DNA of 64,000 bases from Geobacteraceae bacterium (GTDB taxonomy: Bacteria > Desulfobacterota > Desulfuromonadia > Geobacterales > Pseudopelobacteraceae), in assembly GCA_016720395.1 (NCBI GenBank), contig JADKKR010000004.1, positions 62,001 to 126,000 on the forward strand. Direction: 5' to 3'. Below the pieces are notes generated by a model. That model had not been told where the DNA came from and did not search any database. It saw nothing but the letters and a program-made list of their open reading frames with translations. The translations under genes were made by a program, and so were the position numbers. Below, in pieces: positions 37,123 through 46,268 of this stretch; positions within the stretch are counted from its first letter, which is position 1, and each line of letters begins with the position of its first letter.

Positions 37123-37311
37123 TTATTCCCAGCTGATACATTGGACCGGACAGCCATCTATCGCCTGCTGGATGTCCTTTTCCGGGGCCCCTGAAGGATC
37201 ATAGCATTCTGACTTGCCGGTACCGTTGAAACGGAAGACTCCGGGGCAGGTAGATATGCAGAGACCGCAACTGATGCAGTTTTCCTGGTCTACAACAGGT
37301 TTTTTGTTCAT
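37123..37311 (-). CDS. Small [4Fe-4S] ferredoxin
   Basis: A 62-residue ferredoxin with one cysteine set, CISCGLCISTCP, plus a distal CPVQC. This fits a single [4Fe-4S] cluster protein with a possible disulfide rather than a two-cluster ferredoxin. AAGGAGG precedes the ATG. It lies upstream of the rubredoxin gene on the same strand with about 100 bases between, so cotranscription is possible. Confidence 0.9.
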   Translation of the reverse strand: MNKKPVVDQENCISCGLCISTCPGVFRFNGTGKSECYDPSGAPEKDIQQAIDGCPVQCISWE

Positions 37312-37381
37312 ACTGGCCTCCTTACTGACGGTGGCTTATTGTACCAGCTTCAGAAAAGATGTCAATCACGTGGGGAAGTCT

Positions 37382-38005
37382 ATGATTTTTGAATCGCTGG
37401 AAGTCGGGCCGCTGGGGGTCAACTGCTTCATCCTGGGTTGCGAAAACTCGCAAGAAGGAGTTGTGATCGATCCTGGCGGAGATGTTGACCGTATAGCCGA
37501 AATCGTCCAGAGGCACGGCCTGAAAATCCGTTACATCATCAATACACACGGCCATTTTGACCATGTGGGAGGTAACCTTCAGGCTGTGAAGGCGTTTGGA
37601 GCTCCGCTTCTGATCCACGAGAGTGATGCCGCCATGCTTGGCCGGGCGGCCGAAGTGGCACACATGTACGGCATGCAGGGCGAAAACTCTCCTGCGCCTG
37701 ATAGTTTCCTTGTCGATGGCATGGATATCGTATTCGGAGACCACCGCATGAAAGTCCTCAGCACACCCGGCCATACCCAGGGCGGTTGCTGCCTCTATCT
37801 TGAAGACGAAAAGAAAGTCATCACCGGCGACACGCTCTTTGCAGACTCCATCGGTCGCACCGACCTGCCCGGAGGATCTCACCAGCAGTTGCTTGCTTCG
37901 ATCAAGACCAAGCTGTTCAGCCTTCCGGATGAGGTGTCTGCCTATCCGGGACATGGCCCGAAAACCACCATCGGCCATGAAAAACGCAACAATCCGTATT
38001 TTTAG
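37382..38005 (+). CDS. MBL-fold metallo-hydrolase (glyoxalase II-like)
   Basis: A 207-residue metallo-beta-lactamase-fold hydrolase. The metal-binding motif THGHFDHVGG, the later histidine in STPGHTQGG, the bridging Asp in ITGDTLF and the final histidine in YPGHGPKT are all present. The start at 37382 is where the family sequence begins and has GGGGAAG upstream. Proteins of this short type are often named glyoxalase II but act on varied thioesters or related substrates. It is divergent from the ferredoxin gene. Confidence 0.9.
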   Translation: MIFESLEVGPLGVNCFILGCENSQEGVVIDPGGDVDRIAEIVQRHGLKIRYIINTHGHFDHVGGNLQAVKAFGAPLLIHESDAAMLGRAAEVAHMYGMQGENSPAPDSFLVDGMDIVFGDHRMKVLSTPGHTQGGCCLYLEDEKKVITGDTLFADSIGRTDLPGGSHQQLLASIKTKLFSLPDEVSAYPGHGPKTTIGHEKRNNPYF

Positions 38006-38087
38006 TGCAGGTGAACTGGCTCTGCGTTGGCGTAGAAACAATGATGTTCGGCACGTACCCGTGTAACCAGGACAGGAATCTGAACGT

Positions 38088-39284
38088 ATGCTTAAGGGAA
38101 AACAAATCGTACTGGGTGTCACCGGCGGCATAGCCGCCTACAAGGCCGTCGAACTTCTCCGCCTGCTGACCAAGGCCGGTGCCGATGTGCATGTTATCAT
38201 GACCCGCGCGGCCCAGGAGTTCATCGCCCCGCTCACCTTTCAGACCCTCTCCGCCAACCCGGTTCACACCGAACTCTTCAACCTGATCGCAGAACGCGAG
38301 ATCGGTCACATCGCCCTGGCCGACCGGGCCGACCTGTGTATCATCGCCCCGGCTACAGCCAATGTGATCGGCAAGATCGCTGCCGGCATCGCTGATGATA
38401 TGCTCACCACCACAATCATGGCCACCAAGGCGCCCGTACTGATCGCGCCGGCCATGAATGTCAACATGTACACGAACCCCATCTATCGCAACAATGAAGA
38501 GACATTGATGGATTGCGGCTACCTGTTTGTAGCTCCGGCAACAGGTACGCTGGCCTGCGGCTGGGAAGGCGAAGGGAAACTTGCGTCCCCCGAATCGATC
38601 TTTGAGGCCGCAGTGGCAGCCATCTCGCCCACGGATCTCAGGGGACAGACCATCATGATCACCGCCGGCCCGACCCGCGAAGAACTCGACCCGGTACGTT
38701 TCATCAGCAACCACTCATCGGGCAGAATGGGCTATGCGCTGGCAAAGAACGCGCAGCGACGCGGGGCCCGGGTGGTCCTGATCAGCGGGCCCGTAAACCT
38801 TCCGGCCCCGTTCGGCGTCGAACTGGTCGGGGTGGAAAGCGCGAAAGAGATGCAGGCCGAAGTCATGGCGCGGATTGGCGGGTGCACGGCAGTCATCAAA
38901 GCTGCAGCAGTGGCGGATTATCGCCCCAGGGTGCGCAGCGGGGAAAAGATCAAGAAGAAGGATGCGGAACTGTCACTGGAACTCGTCAAGACGCCGGATA
39001 TTCTGGCAGAACTGGGCCGGCTGGAGAAGCGCCCCCTGCTGGTGGGATTTGCGGCCGAGACCGGCAACCTCAATGAATTTGCAGCCAGGAAACTGAAAGA
39101 AAAAAATGTGGACTTTATCGTAGCCAATGACATCAGCCAGCCGGATGCCGGTTTCAATGTAGAAACCAACCGGGCCCGACTGCTGTTCCGGGACGGAAGG
39201 TGCCTGGAGTATCCCCTGATGAGTAAGGATGCGCTGGCTGCAGTGATTCTGGATCACGTTGCAACTGAACTGGCAGCCAAATAA
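38088..39284 (+). CDS. coaBC: Bifunctional phosphopantothenoylcysteine decarboxylase / phosphopantothenate-cysteine ligase
   Basis: A 398-residue fusion for two steps of coenzyme A synthesis. The N-terminal CoaC domain (about 1-180) binds FMN (GVTGGIAAYKAVELLR) and has the catalytic-loop cysteine in GTLACGWEGEGKL. The C-terminal CoaB domain has TAGPTREELDPVRFISNHSS and the SGRMGYALA segment. Length is normal. It follows the MBL hydrolase gene by about 80 bases. Confidence 0.96.
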   Translation: MLKGKQIVLGVTGGIAAYKAVELLRLLTKAGADVHVIMTRAAQEFIAPLTFQTLSANPVHTELFNLIAEREIGHIALADRADLCIIAPATANVIGKIAAGIADDMLTTTIMATKAPVLIAPAMNVNMYTNPIYRNNEETLMDCGYLFVAPATGTLACGWEGEGKLASPESIFEAAVAAISPTDLRGQTIMITAGPTREELDPVRFISNHSSGRMGYALAKNAQRRGARVVLISGPVNLPAPFGVELVGVESAKEMQAEVMARIGGCTAVIKAAAVADYRPRVRSGEKIKKKDAELSLELVKTPDILAELGRLEKRPLLVGFAAETGNLNEFAARKLKEKNVDFIVANDISQPDAGFNVETNRARLLFRDGRCLEYPLMSKDALAAVILDHVATELAAK

Positions 39285-39294
39285 CTGCCCCCGC

Positions 39295-40203
39295 TCACCC
39301 GCTGAAGACCTCATCCAGCAATTCCGGCTGGTAAAGGGACTGGCGCAATTTCATTCTCAGACCCTCGACCTGTTCCAACCCCTCTGCCTTTGTCAATCTC
39401 CCGTTTTTATACAGCAGACGCAGGTTTTTCCGCACCGCCTCCGCCATGGCCAGCGGGCGCTCACCGGTCGGATCCGCCAGAAGCAGCACTGAATCATGCG
39501 GATGCTGTAGAAAACCATACACCGCTTCCTCGGTCAACCTCAGATATTCCTCCCGGTCGCTTTCCGCCAGCACATAGCGTGAGTTGTCCGACAGGGTCTG
39601 CATGACCTTCTGCCACTTCTCCAGACGTGACAGCAGCATGATCGAATTGAAGATGCGTTTGTTGGTCCCGAACGAGAAAATCGTATTTGCCAGAACCCGC
39701 TGCAAGAGGGCATCATTGGCGCGCTGGTCAGTCCGGCACACCTCCTGCGCCGCCTCCCAGACCTCTTTGGATACAAAGGTCTCAAAGCGCATCTCCCAAT
39801 AGGCATGCTTCATGGTCACCGTAGCAAAGGAGCGCATGATCTTGTAGGGGACAAAGTAATTGTGGGCAACGACATCTGCCGCCAGGTGGCAGAGGTACCC
39901 GTATGAACAGGCCCGCTCGCTGTCTGTGCGGGCGGATTGCAGAACCTTCTGGCCGATCCGCCAGCGATGGCAGTTCAGCATGGTGTGGGTGAATTTCTTG
40001 CCAAGCGTGATATCAGCCGAAATGCAGCCGTAGAGAAAGTCGCGCGGGTTTGCAGCCAGCAGGGCTGCCAGTTCCGGGGACAATGCCGACAGGTTATCCA
40101 GAACAGACACCCCGAGTTGCAGATGCATGCCGCCTCCCCAGGCCAGAGCCTGAACGGGAAACAGTAGACAAACAATGGAGATGATCACAACGAGTACGGT
40201 CAT
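39295..40203 (-). CDS. Exported zinc-dependent phospholipase C family protein
   Basis: A 302-residue protein starting at the ATG at 40203 (AGAGG upstream); the open frame extends a further 148 residues antisense to the glycosylase gene without support. A signal peptide (about 1-20, LVVIISIVCLLFPVQALA) is followed by WGGGMHLQLG, and later by HLAADVVAHNYFVPYKI and HAYWEMRFET, whose His/Asp pattern resembles the zinc-binding core of the bacterial phospholipase C/GPLD1 group. A metal-dependent hydrolase in the periplasm is likely; the substrate is unknown. Confidence 0.75.
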   Translation of the reverse strand: MTVLVVIISIVCLLFPVQALAWGGGMHLQLGVSVLDNLSALSPELAALLAANPRDFLYGCISADITLGKKFTHTMLNCHRWRIGQKVLQSARTDSERACSYGYLCHLAADVVAHNYFVPYKIMRSFATVTMKHAYWEMRFETFVSKEVWEAAQEVCRTDQRANDALLQRVLANTIFSFGTNKRIFNSIMLLSRLEKWQKVMQTLSDNSRYVLAESDREEYLRLTEEAVYGFLQHPHDSVLLLADPTGERPLAMAEAVRKNLRLLYKNGRLTKAEGLEQVEGLRMKLRQSLYQPELLDEVFSG

Positions 40204-40302
40204 GCTGCCTCTTTCATTTTGACAGAAACGGGAACTTGCTGTTAGAGTCCCTGCTGCAATGGTACTCCAGTTCATACAATGATTCAACAGGAGCAATGAG
40301 CA

Positions 40303-41079
40303 GTGACACCTCTTACCAATCCTGCAGTCATCCGTGCCTCTCTCGGTGCGTATCTGGAAGAGCTCCGCGAAAGCGGGATCGAAGGACTCCCGGTCGATGC
40401 TTCGTACGACAATCTGCAACAGGTGCCGCACGGAGCACGAACAAAAGATCTTGAACCGCTCCAGGCGGCATCTGCATTTGAAGGGGTGCCTCATCATGAG
40501 ACTCTTGAGCAGATCAGGAAAAACCTGGGAGAGTGCAAGCGCTGCAAGCTGAGTGCGACGAGGAAGAACATCGTGTTCGGGGTCGGCAATCCAAAGGCCA
40601 GGCTGGTGTTTGTCGGCGAAGGCCCGGGAGCGGATGAGGATGAACAAGGGGAACCCTTCGTAGGGCGGGCCGGCGGGGTACTGAATCGCCTGATAACGGC
40701 CATGGGACTGACGCGCGAGGAGGTCTACATCTGCAACATAGTCAAGTGCCGCCCTCCCGGAAACCGTGACCCGGAGCGGGATGAAGTCACGGCCTGTTCA
40801 CCGTTCCTGCTGCGGCAGCTGCGTTCGATCAATCCCGAGACCATCGTTTCTCTGGGGAAACCGGCCACCCATACACTGTTGGAATGCAATGACCCGATCT
40901 CGAAACTGCGCGGCAGGTTCCGCGATTTCCACGGTATCCCGCTCATGCCGACCTATCATCCGTCGTATCTTCTGCGCAGCGGCGGGAATTCGGATTCCTT
41001 CTGGGATGTGTGGGAGGATATGACCCAGGTGCTGCAGCTGCTTAAGCTGCCGGTACCGGACAAGAGCAGGAAACCGTAG
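40303..41079 (+). CDS. Family 4 (iron-sulfur) uracil-DNA glycosylase
   Basis: A 258-residue glycosylase that removes uracil from DNA. The family-4 signs are the cluster cysteines ([18 protein letters not shown] and a later C..C pair around IVKCRPP and ACSPFLL), the active-site motif [20 protein letters not shown] and the terminal HPSYLLR. The GTG start at 40303 has AGGAG nine bases upstream. The N-terminal 80 residues before the cysteine motif are variable, as in many relatives. It is divergent from the phospholipase-like gene. Confidence 0.92.
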   Translation: MTPLTNPAVIRASLGAYLEELRESGIEGLPVDASYDNLQQVPHGARTKDLEPLQAASAFEGVPHHETLEQIRKNLGECKRCKLSATRKNIVFGVGNPKARLVFVGEGPGADEDEQGEPFVGRAGGVLNRLITAMGLTREEVYICNIVKCRPPGNRDPERDEVTACSPFLLRQLRSINPETIVSLGKPATHTLLECNDPISKLRGRFRDFHGIPLMPTYHPSYLLRSGGNSDSFWDVWEDMTQVLQLLKLPVPDKSRKP

Positions 41080-41085
41080 CGACCC

Positions 41086-41961
41086 TCAGGGAAGATACCA
41101 CCTCCGCACCACAAAGACATCGCGCTGTTTCCCGCCGGCCGGCCAATGATTCGCCGGCTGGCGGGTCCGCATGATGTCGGCCAGTCTCTTTCGCAGGGCC
41201 GTCATCTGAACGCCGCCGTTACCCGGTTTCCCGCACTCCAGCCTGCTTTCGATGACGGTATCACGATCCAGCACAATCAGCACGTGTCCGTTCCAGACAA
41301 TCAGGTCCAGCGGTTCCAGTAGCCCGGCGATCTCTTCACGCCTCTTTCCTGCTACCTGCACAGGACGGCCATACGAAACAAGCTGGGAGGTATTGCGGGG
41401 CGTCCATCCTCCGGTTGCCTGGTAGAGCAGGCCCGAGCAGTCAAGGCCCGCCAGGGTCAACCGGTCGCGATCTGCAGCCGGCAGCCTGCCTCCGTAAAAC
41501 AGCCCGACCAGCTCAGCCACACCGCCCTGTATATTCCCACCCCAGACATAGGGACTGCCGATGGAGACCTTCAGAGCGGCAATGATCTCCTCCCGTGAAG
41601 GCAGCCTGCGGACACGGGGCGGCGGTCTGTTTCCGCGGAGCTCAACAAGACGGCTGTCGACATAGAGTTTTGTCCCCGTCGGCATGGGATAGTCATCGGA
41701 CTCCACAAGGAAAACGGCTGCTGCACCATCACGGAGTTCCCCACGAATGCTGAAAGAAGTTCCCGGCAGGGCGATGAACTCAAGCGCTCTCACCTGCCCA
41801 CAGCTGTCTGTTGTGAGTGTCTTCCCGTCCACCCCTCCGAACACCTGGCTGAACCCGGCTGTATTGAGGACAGGTGCAGCGCTGCGGGCAACTCCGTATG
41901 AGGCGGCGTCAGCCGTCACGGAACAATAGCAGGCACACAGCATGAAAAGGAACCTGCGCAT
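41086..41961 (-). CDS. Exported NlpC/P60 family cell-wall peptidase
   Basis: A 291-residue protein with a short signal peptide. The C-terminal NlpC/P60 domain contains the catalytic Cys in GLDCSGLLYQATGG and the catalytic His in WNGHVLIVLD. The preceding segment GSPYVWGGN is also typical, and an SH3-like region lies before it. It is predicted to cleave peptidoglycan stem peptides. The start codon follows immediately after the stop of the upstream gene on this strand (41962), so both are likely cotranscribed. Confidence 0.85.
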   Translation of the reverse strand: MRRFLFMLCACYCSVTADAASYGVARSAAPVLNTAGFSQVFGGVDGKTLTTDSCGQVRALEFIALPGTSFSIRGELRDGAAAVFLVESDDYPMPTGTKLYVDSRLVELRGNRPPPRVRRLPSREEIIAALKVSIGSPYVWGGNIQGGVAELVGLFYGGRLPAADRDRLTLAGLDCSGLLYQATGGWTPRNTSQLVSYGRPVQVAGKRREEIAGLLEPLDLIVWNGHVLIVLDRDTVIESRLECGKPGNGGVQMTALRKRLADIMRTRQPANHWPAGGKQRDVFVVRRWYLP

Positions 41962-42759
41962 CTAGGAGGTTATTCGACGGCCCAGAGCCTGGCGTATCAG
42001 CTCTTTCTGGGCAAAGGTAAGGCGCGGGACTGAGAGCAGCTCCCTGATGGTACTCTGGGGAAGACCGGGCAGGAACATGGTGTACCATATTGCAGGAGTA
42101 CGCGGGTTTTTGAGTATCGCCAGACGGATGTTGGGCCGACCTTTCCAACGACCGCTGCGGGCGACCATCGAGATCGTCTCGGCACTTGAGGTTGATCCGG
42201 TTATGAACTGATGTACAGAACCTTCCTTCAGATGCGGATTGTCAAGACAGGCCTCCACCAGCGTCGGCACCCCCTCCCGCAGGAGAGATTCGACGATTGC
42301 GGCCGTTCCCCGCCGCGCCAGAGTCATCCTGTTTCCCAGGGGCTGGGTCGGAATACGCTGAATAATAACCCGCTCTGCCGAGAGGCGTTGATCAGGAGTA
42401 ATGCCCGGGATCAGGCAGATTTTCAACAACTCAAAGATGTTGAGTTGCGGTAGCAGTGTTGAAGCAATATGTGGCGGTGTCTCCGGGTTGACAAGCAGGG
42501 CAAATTTTACCGCGTTGCTTTCGATCAGGTGCTTGTTGGCGTAGATCGAGATGAACACTGCCTGGGGCAGACCCCTCTGCTTCAGGAGTGGCAGCAGATG
42601 ATGCTCGTCAAAGGCCGGGTTGCGCACCGCTGCCAGCAGCACCTCGACGGGTTGTCCCTGCAGCATCGGAAACAACTCGTCCCTGCCGGCAGTCAGGGTA
42701 TGATGCTGGCATTGTGACAGAATTTGAACCGCATCTGCAATTTTTGCAACATCTTCCAT
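41962..42759 (-). CDS. Conserved-type protein of unknown function, helical repeat
   Basis: A 265-residue protein starting at the ATG at 42759, which has AAGGGA six bases upstream; a TTG at 42780 is less likely. The sequence is strongly helical, with repeated blocks such as VEVLLAAVRNPAFDEHHLLPLL and PNIRLAILKNPRTPAIWYTM, which resemble HEAT or leucine-rich-variant helical repeats found in protein-binding scaffolds. No signal peptide, cysteine pattern or catalytic motif is seen. It is directly upstream of the NlpC/P60 gene and divergent from cheR. Confidence 0.65.
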   Translation of the reverse strand: MEDVAKIADAVQILSQCQHHTLTAGRDELFPMLQGQPVEVLLAAVRNPAFDEHHLLPLLKQRGLPQAVFISIYANKHLIESNAVKFALLVNPETPPHIASTLLPQLNIFELLKICLIPGITPDQRLSAERVIIQRIPTQPLGNRMTLARRGTAAIVESLLREGVPTLVEACLDNPHLKEGSVHQFITGSTSSAETISMVARSGRWKGRPNIRLAILKNPRTPAIWYTMFLPGLPQSTIRELLSVPRLTFAQKELIRQALGRRITS

Positions 42760-43018
42760 GACATCCCTTGACAGGCTCAAACAGGCCTGAGACCGTCATT
42801 TAGGCCGTGGCATGATTGTTATATCCGAGTGCTTCTTTTGTTACCATTTCTTATCTGCAAACACCCTGCCATGAAATCTGTCGATGAGACAACCGCATTC
42901 TGTTTGTTGCACCGTCGACGGCTTCGTGATAGAGATAGTAAGGTGGTGCTTAAATATGGCGGGAGAGGTAGGGCATCGGTAACCGCTGATACTTGTCCTC
43001 CCGGAAAAGGTCCAATCT

Positions 43019-43873
43019 GTGGCAGCGTCTCCTGCTGATATTGCCTTGCCGGTACATGCAGAGATTACTGACGATGAGTTGACGGAAATCGGCACAATCC
43101 TGAGCATGTGGCGCGGCATCAACATGTCTGCCTATAAAGACAAATGCATGAAGCGTCGTGTCGCAATCCGTATGCGCTCCACACGCTGTCATGATGCGGC
43201 CGAATACTGCAACCTGCTACGGCAAAGTCCACTGGAACTGGATCTGCTCCAGAAGGCGCTCACCATACATGTCAGCCAGTTTTTCAGAAACCCTTCCATG
43301 TTTGATAAATTAAGGGAAGAGGTGCTCCCCGGGATCTTCAGCTCCTGCGTAAAAACCGGCGCAGGAAAGTTGCGCTTCTGGTGCCTGGGTTGTGCCGGCG
43401 GCGAAGAACCGTTCAGCCTTGCAATTCTGCTGAAAGAAGATTTCAGCAAGGAGATGCGCAGGGTCCAGACGGTCATTCACGGCACCGACATCGACGCAGA
43501 AACCATTCGAACTGCTCAGCAGGGCGAATATGTCGAAGAGCGAATCAAGGGCGTTCCGGCGAGCCTCAAGGATCGATATTTCAGACGGAACGGAGCAGGT
43601 TTTAGACTGGTGCCCGAGATCCGCGAGATGGTAACGTTCATGCGGGGCGATATCACCAGGACAAAAGAATACCTGACAAGCGATCTGGTCGTATGCCGTA
43701 ACACACTGATCTACTTTGCCCGCCCGGATCAGGAGAAAATTCTGCACGGAATTGCAGATATCCTGCCCTCAGGTGGTATACTTGTTCTGGGCAAATCCGA
43801 AACCTTGGTGGGCGATGTTCGCCAGCGCTATGAAGCGGTCTGCCCGGTTGAGCGTATTTACCGACGACTATAA
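43019..43873 (+). CDS. cheR: CheR-type chemoreceptor methyltransferase
   Basis: A 284-residue SAM-dependent methyltransferase that methylates glutamates on chemoreceptors. The N-terminal helical CheR domain (SMWRGINMSAYKDKCMKRRVAIRMR) and the SAM-binding motif (LRFWCLGCAGGEEPFSLAILL) are clear, with the later NTLIYFARPDQ segment. The GTG start at 43019 has AAAGG eight bases before it. It opens a module with an MCP and CheW. Confidence 0.92.
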   Translation: MAASPADIALPVHAEITDDELTEIGTILSMWRGINMSAYKDKCMKRRVAIRMRSTRCHDAAEYCNLLRQSPLELDLLQKALTIHVSQFFRNPSMFDKLREEVLPGIFSSCVKTGAGKLRFWCLGCAGGEEPFSLAILLKEDFSKEMRRVQTVIHGTDIDAETIRTAQQGEYVEERIKGVPASLKDRYFRRNGAGFRLVPEIREMVTFMRGDITRTKEYLTSDLVVCRNTLIYFARPDQEKILHGIADILPSGGILVLGKSETLVGDVRQRYEAVCPVERIYRRL

Positions 43874-43934
43874 GCGAATTTTTCTGTCAGTATCACTTTG
43901 CCTGATTGGTTGGAATTGAATGTGGAGGGACGGT

Positions 43935-45215
43935 ATGCGGATTCCCATTGGCTATAAGTTTATCATCGGTTTTATTGTCGTGGTTGCTGCAGTGGCTTTC
44001 AGCCCGAAGCTGGTTGAAACACTTGGCTATTCGGCAGAAATGTCCGGCCTTCTGGCCTACGCCGTAGCCCTGACATGCGGCCTCATCCTTGGCTGGCTTT
44101 TCTCCAGAGGTTTCACCGCCACTATCGGCAGGCTGGCCGAATCGGCAGAGTCCATCAGTCGCGGCGACCTGACCCGGGACGTTGCCATACGCTCATCGAG
44201 CTTTCCTGATGAGACCCATGAGCTGGGTGCCCTCATCAACCTTATGGTGCAGAACCTGCGTGACCTGGTTGGTCATATCAAGAGGACCTCGGGGCAGCTC
44301 TCCGAATCAGCCCGGGAAATAAACTCAACTGCGCTGGAGATCAATGCCTCCACCGAAGAGGTGGCCCAGGCAATTGAATCTATCTCACGCGGGGCCGAGA
44401 CCCAGGCCGAAATGGCGGAGAAAAGCACCCAGATCATTCGCGAGACCGCCATTTCGATCGAGCTGGTCGCCTCCCGGGCTCGCGAAACCGCCAAAGCGGC
44501 CCGGGAAACCAGCCTGACTGCCAAGCAGGGGAGTACGCTTGCCATCGACTCCCTGGAACGGATGAAGGACTTCTTTGAGCATCAGGAGATGATTGCCATC
44601 CAGTTCTCCGAGTTCAACAGCAAACTGCAAAAGGTGGGTAAAATAGCCGACTTTATCGGAGATGTGGCCCGACAGACCAATCTGCTTGCCTTGAACGCCT
44701 CCATAGAGGCAGCACGGGCGGGCGAGTACGGCAAAGGCTTTGCAGTAGTGGCCGAGGAAGTACGCAAACTGGCCGACGGTTCAGCCAAGTCGGCTTCTGA
44801 CATCAATGAGATGATAGGAAATCTGCGCGAGGAAAGCCGGCAGGTTCAGAACGTCATCATCCAGAGCTCACTCACCATCAAGGAAGGCAAGAAGAACATC
44901 GACATCACCGCCAGCGCCTTCCAGGAAATTCTCAAGACCGTGCTGGAAACCGAGCGAAAGGCTTCCAGCATCGCCGACCTGTCCCAGATGCAGCTGGAAG
45001 GTTCCGAGAAAATGGTCAAAGCCGTGGACGAAATTGCCAAGGTGGCAGATGACAATGCCGCCGCCACAGAGCAGGTTTCGGCCGCAACGGAACAGTCACT
45101 GGCCGCCATGCAGGATATGGCACTGGCTACCAAAGAACTGGCCCAGCTGGCGGAGGAACTCCTGACCGTGGTGGAGCGTTTTCAAGTCGACACAGGAGAA
45201 CAGCGTCAGAGATGA
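43935..45215 (+). CDS. Methyl-accepting chemotaxis protein without a periplasmic sensor domain
   Basis: I use the ATG at 43935, seven bases after GGAGGGA, giving 426 residues. Two adjacent membrane helices (about 8-26 and 36-54) leave almost no periplasmic loop, then a HAMP domain and a long coiled-coil signalling domain with the hairpin-tip sequence [28 protein letters not shown] core (residues around 240-265). Without an outer sensor it may respond to membrane or cytoplasmic signals. It overlaps cheW by four bases. Confidence 0.92.
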   Translation: MRIPIGYKFIIGFIVVVAAVAFSPKLVETLGYSAEMSGLLAYAVALTCGLILGWLFSRGFTATIGRLAESAESISRGDLTRDVAIRSSSFPDETHELGALINLMVQNLRDLVGHIKRTSGQLSESAREINSTALEINASTEEVAQAIESISRGAETQAEMAEKSTQIIRETAISIELVASRARETAKAARETSLTAKQGSTLAIDSLERMKDFFEHQEMIAIQFSEFNSKLQKVGKIADFIGDVARQTNLLALNASIEAARAGEYGKGFAVVAEEVRKLADGSAKSASDINEMIGNLREESRQVQNVIIQSSLTIKEGKKNIDITASAFQEILKTVLETERKASSIADLSQMQLEGSEKMVKAVDEIAKVADDNAAATEQVSAATEQSLAAMQDMALATKELAQLAEELLTVVERFQVDTGEQRQR

Positions 45216-45640
45216 CGGAGGTCGCTCGCAAATATCTGGTTTTTGGACTTTCAGGCCGCCGTTACGCCTTTGATCTTGCTCACGTGGCAGAGGTGGTTGA
45301 GCAGGCCGTCACCTGGCCGATCCCGCTCGCCCCCCCCTGCTATAATGGCGCGATGAACTTTCACGGCACCATTGTCGCTGTCATGGATCTGACGATGTTT
45401 CTGGGACTTCCCGGTGTAAACGCTGCAGAGAAGGTGATCGTTCTCGACACACGCATTGCAGCTTTGGCCTTCAGCGTGGAGTCTATCATCAGGATCACCC
45501 CGCCGGGCCAGGCAGAGCTTTCCGAAATGCCGGGAGTTGAGTCCTTTGCGCTTGGGCAGCTGAATTTGCCGGAAGGTAAGGTCATCCTGCTGGATGCCGC
45601 CGCCATAGCAGAACACGCTGCAGAAACCATCAACGCCTGA
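45212..45640 (+). CDS. cheW: CheW-like chemotaxis coupling protein
   Basis: A 142-residue CheW-fold protein ([36 protein letters not shown]) that links a chemoreceptor to a CheA kinase. Its ATG overlaps the receptor stop (ATGA). The set cheR-mcp-cheW lacks cheA, so the kinase must come from another locus. Confidence 0.88.
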   Translation: MTEVARKYLVFGLSGRRYAFDLAHVAEVVEQAVTWPIPLAPPCYNGAMNFHGTIVAVMDLTMFLGLPGVNAAEKVIVLDTRIAALAFSVESIIRITPPGQAELSEMPGVESFALGQLNLPEGKVILLDAAAIAEHAAETINA

Positions 45641-45789
45641 TTGTTAGATTGTCCCGCTGTCGCAGGTTCCCCGCCGGCATCAAATTCATTCTGCCTGTCT
45701 TCCCATAGTACCGTCGGTCTGATCCCGCATGAGCCTTGTCGATAAACAGCATTGCAAAATAAATGATGGCTTGGTAGGATTGCATCCAG

Positions 45790-46170
45790 ATGATACGTGA
45801 ATCTCGACGCATAGCAGCTCTGTTGCTCCTCTTCGTAACCATAACCGGTGTGGTTATGGCATTCGGCGAGAATGTGCTCTGTGCCGGGGAACTGCCCGGT
45901 GCCCACGAGAAATCACATAGTTCTCCCCCGCATGACACGGAGCCGATACAAGACAGCACCTGCCCCTACGCACCGTCTCCGGATCACTCCCCAAGCGATC
46001 ATTTCTGCACAGGCGACTGCGGCTGCCCCTGCCAGGCACCGCTCTCCTCATCAGCTCTGACATTCTCCCATTCCGTTTCATTCACCTATCAGTATCATGC
46101 CGAACTTACCCGGTACATCCCCGAAGTCTATCTTTCCCTCTTCGTTCCACCCGATTCAGTCTCCGCCTAA
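45790..46170 (+). CDS. Small exported His/Cys-rich protein ahead of a metal efflux operon
   Basis: A 126-residue protein with an N-terminal signal or anchor helix (about 8-26), then a segment rich in His, Cys, Ser and Pro (HEKSHSSPPHD, DSTCPYAPSPDH, HFCTGDCGCPCQ). The CxxxCxCxC cluster and nearby histidines suggest metal binding, fitting its place 99 bases before the efflux genes, but I know no named family. The ribosome-binding site is weak. It may be a periplasmic metal sensor or carrier for the pump. Confidence 0.65.
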   Translation: MIRESRRIAALLLLFVTITGVVMAFGENVLCAGELPGAHEKSHSSPPHDTEPIQDSTCPYAPSPDHSPSDHFCTGDCGCPCQAPLSSSALTFSHSVSFTYQYHAELTRYIPEVYLSLFVPPDSVSA

Positions 46171-46268
46171 ACATCTGTCTCCTGCAATAATTCAATAGTA
46201 AAGCATTACGTACGGACAGTGTGCATCCATGTCTGCCGTAGTAAAATCATCTATCTGGAGGTTCCGCC

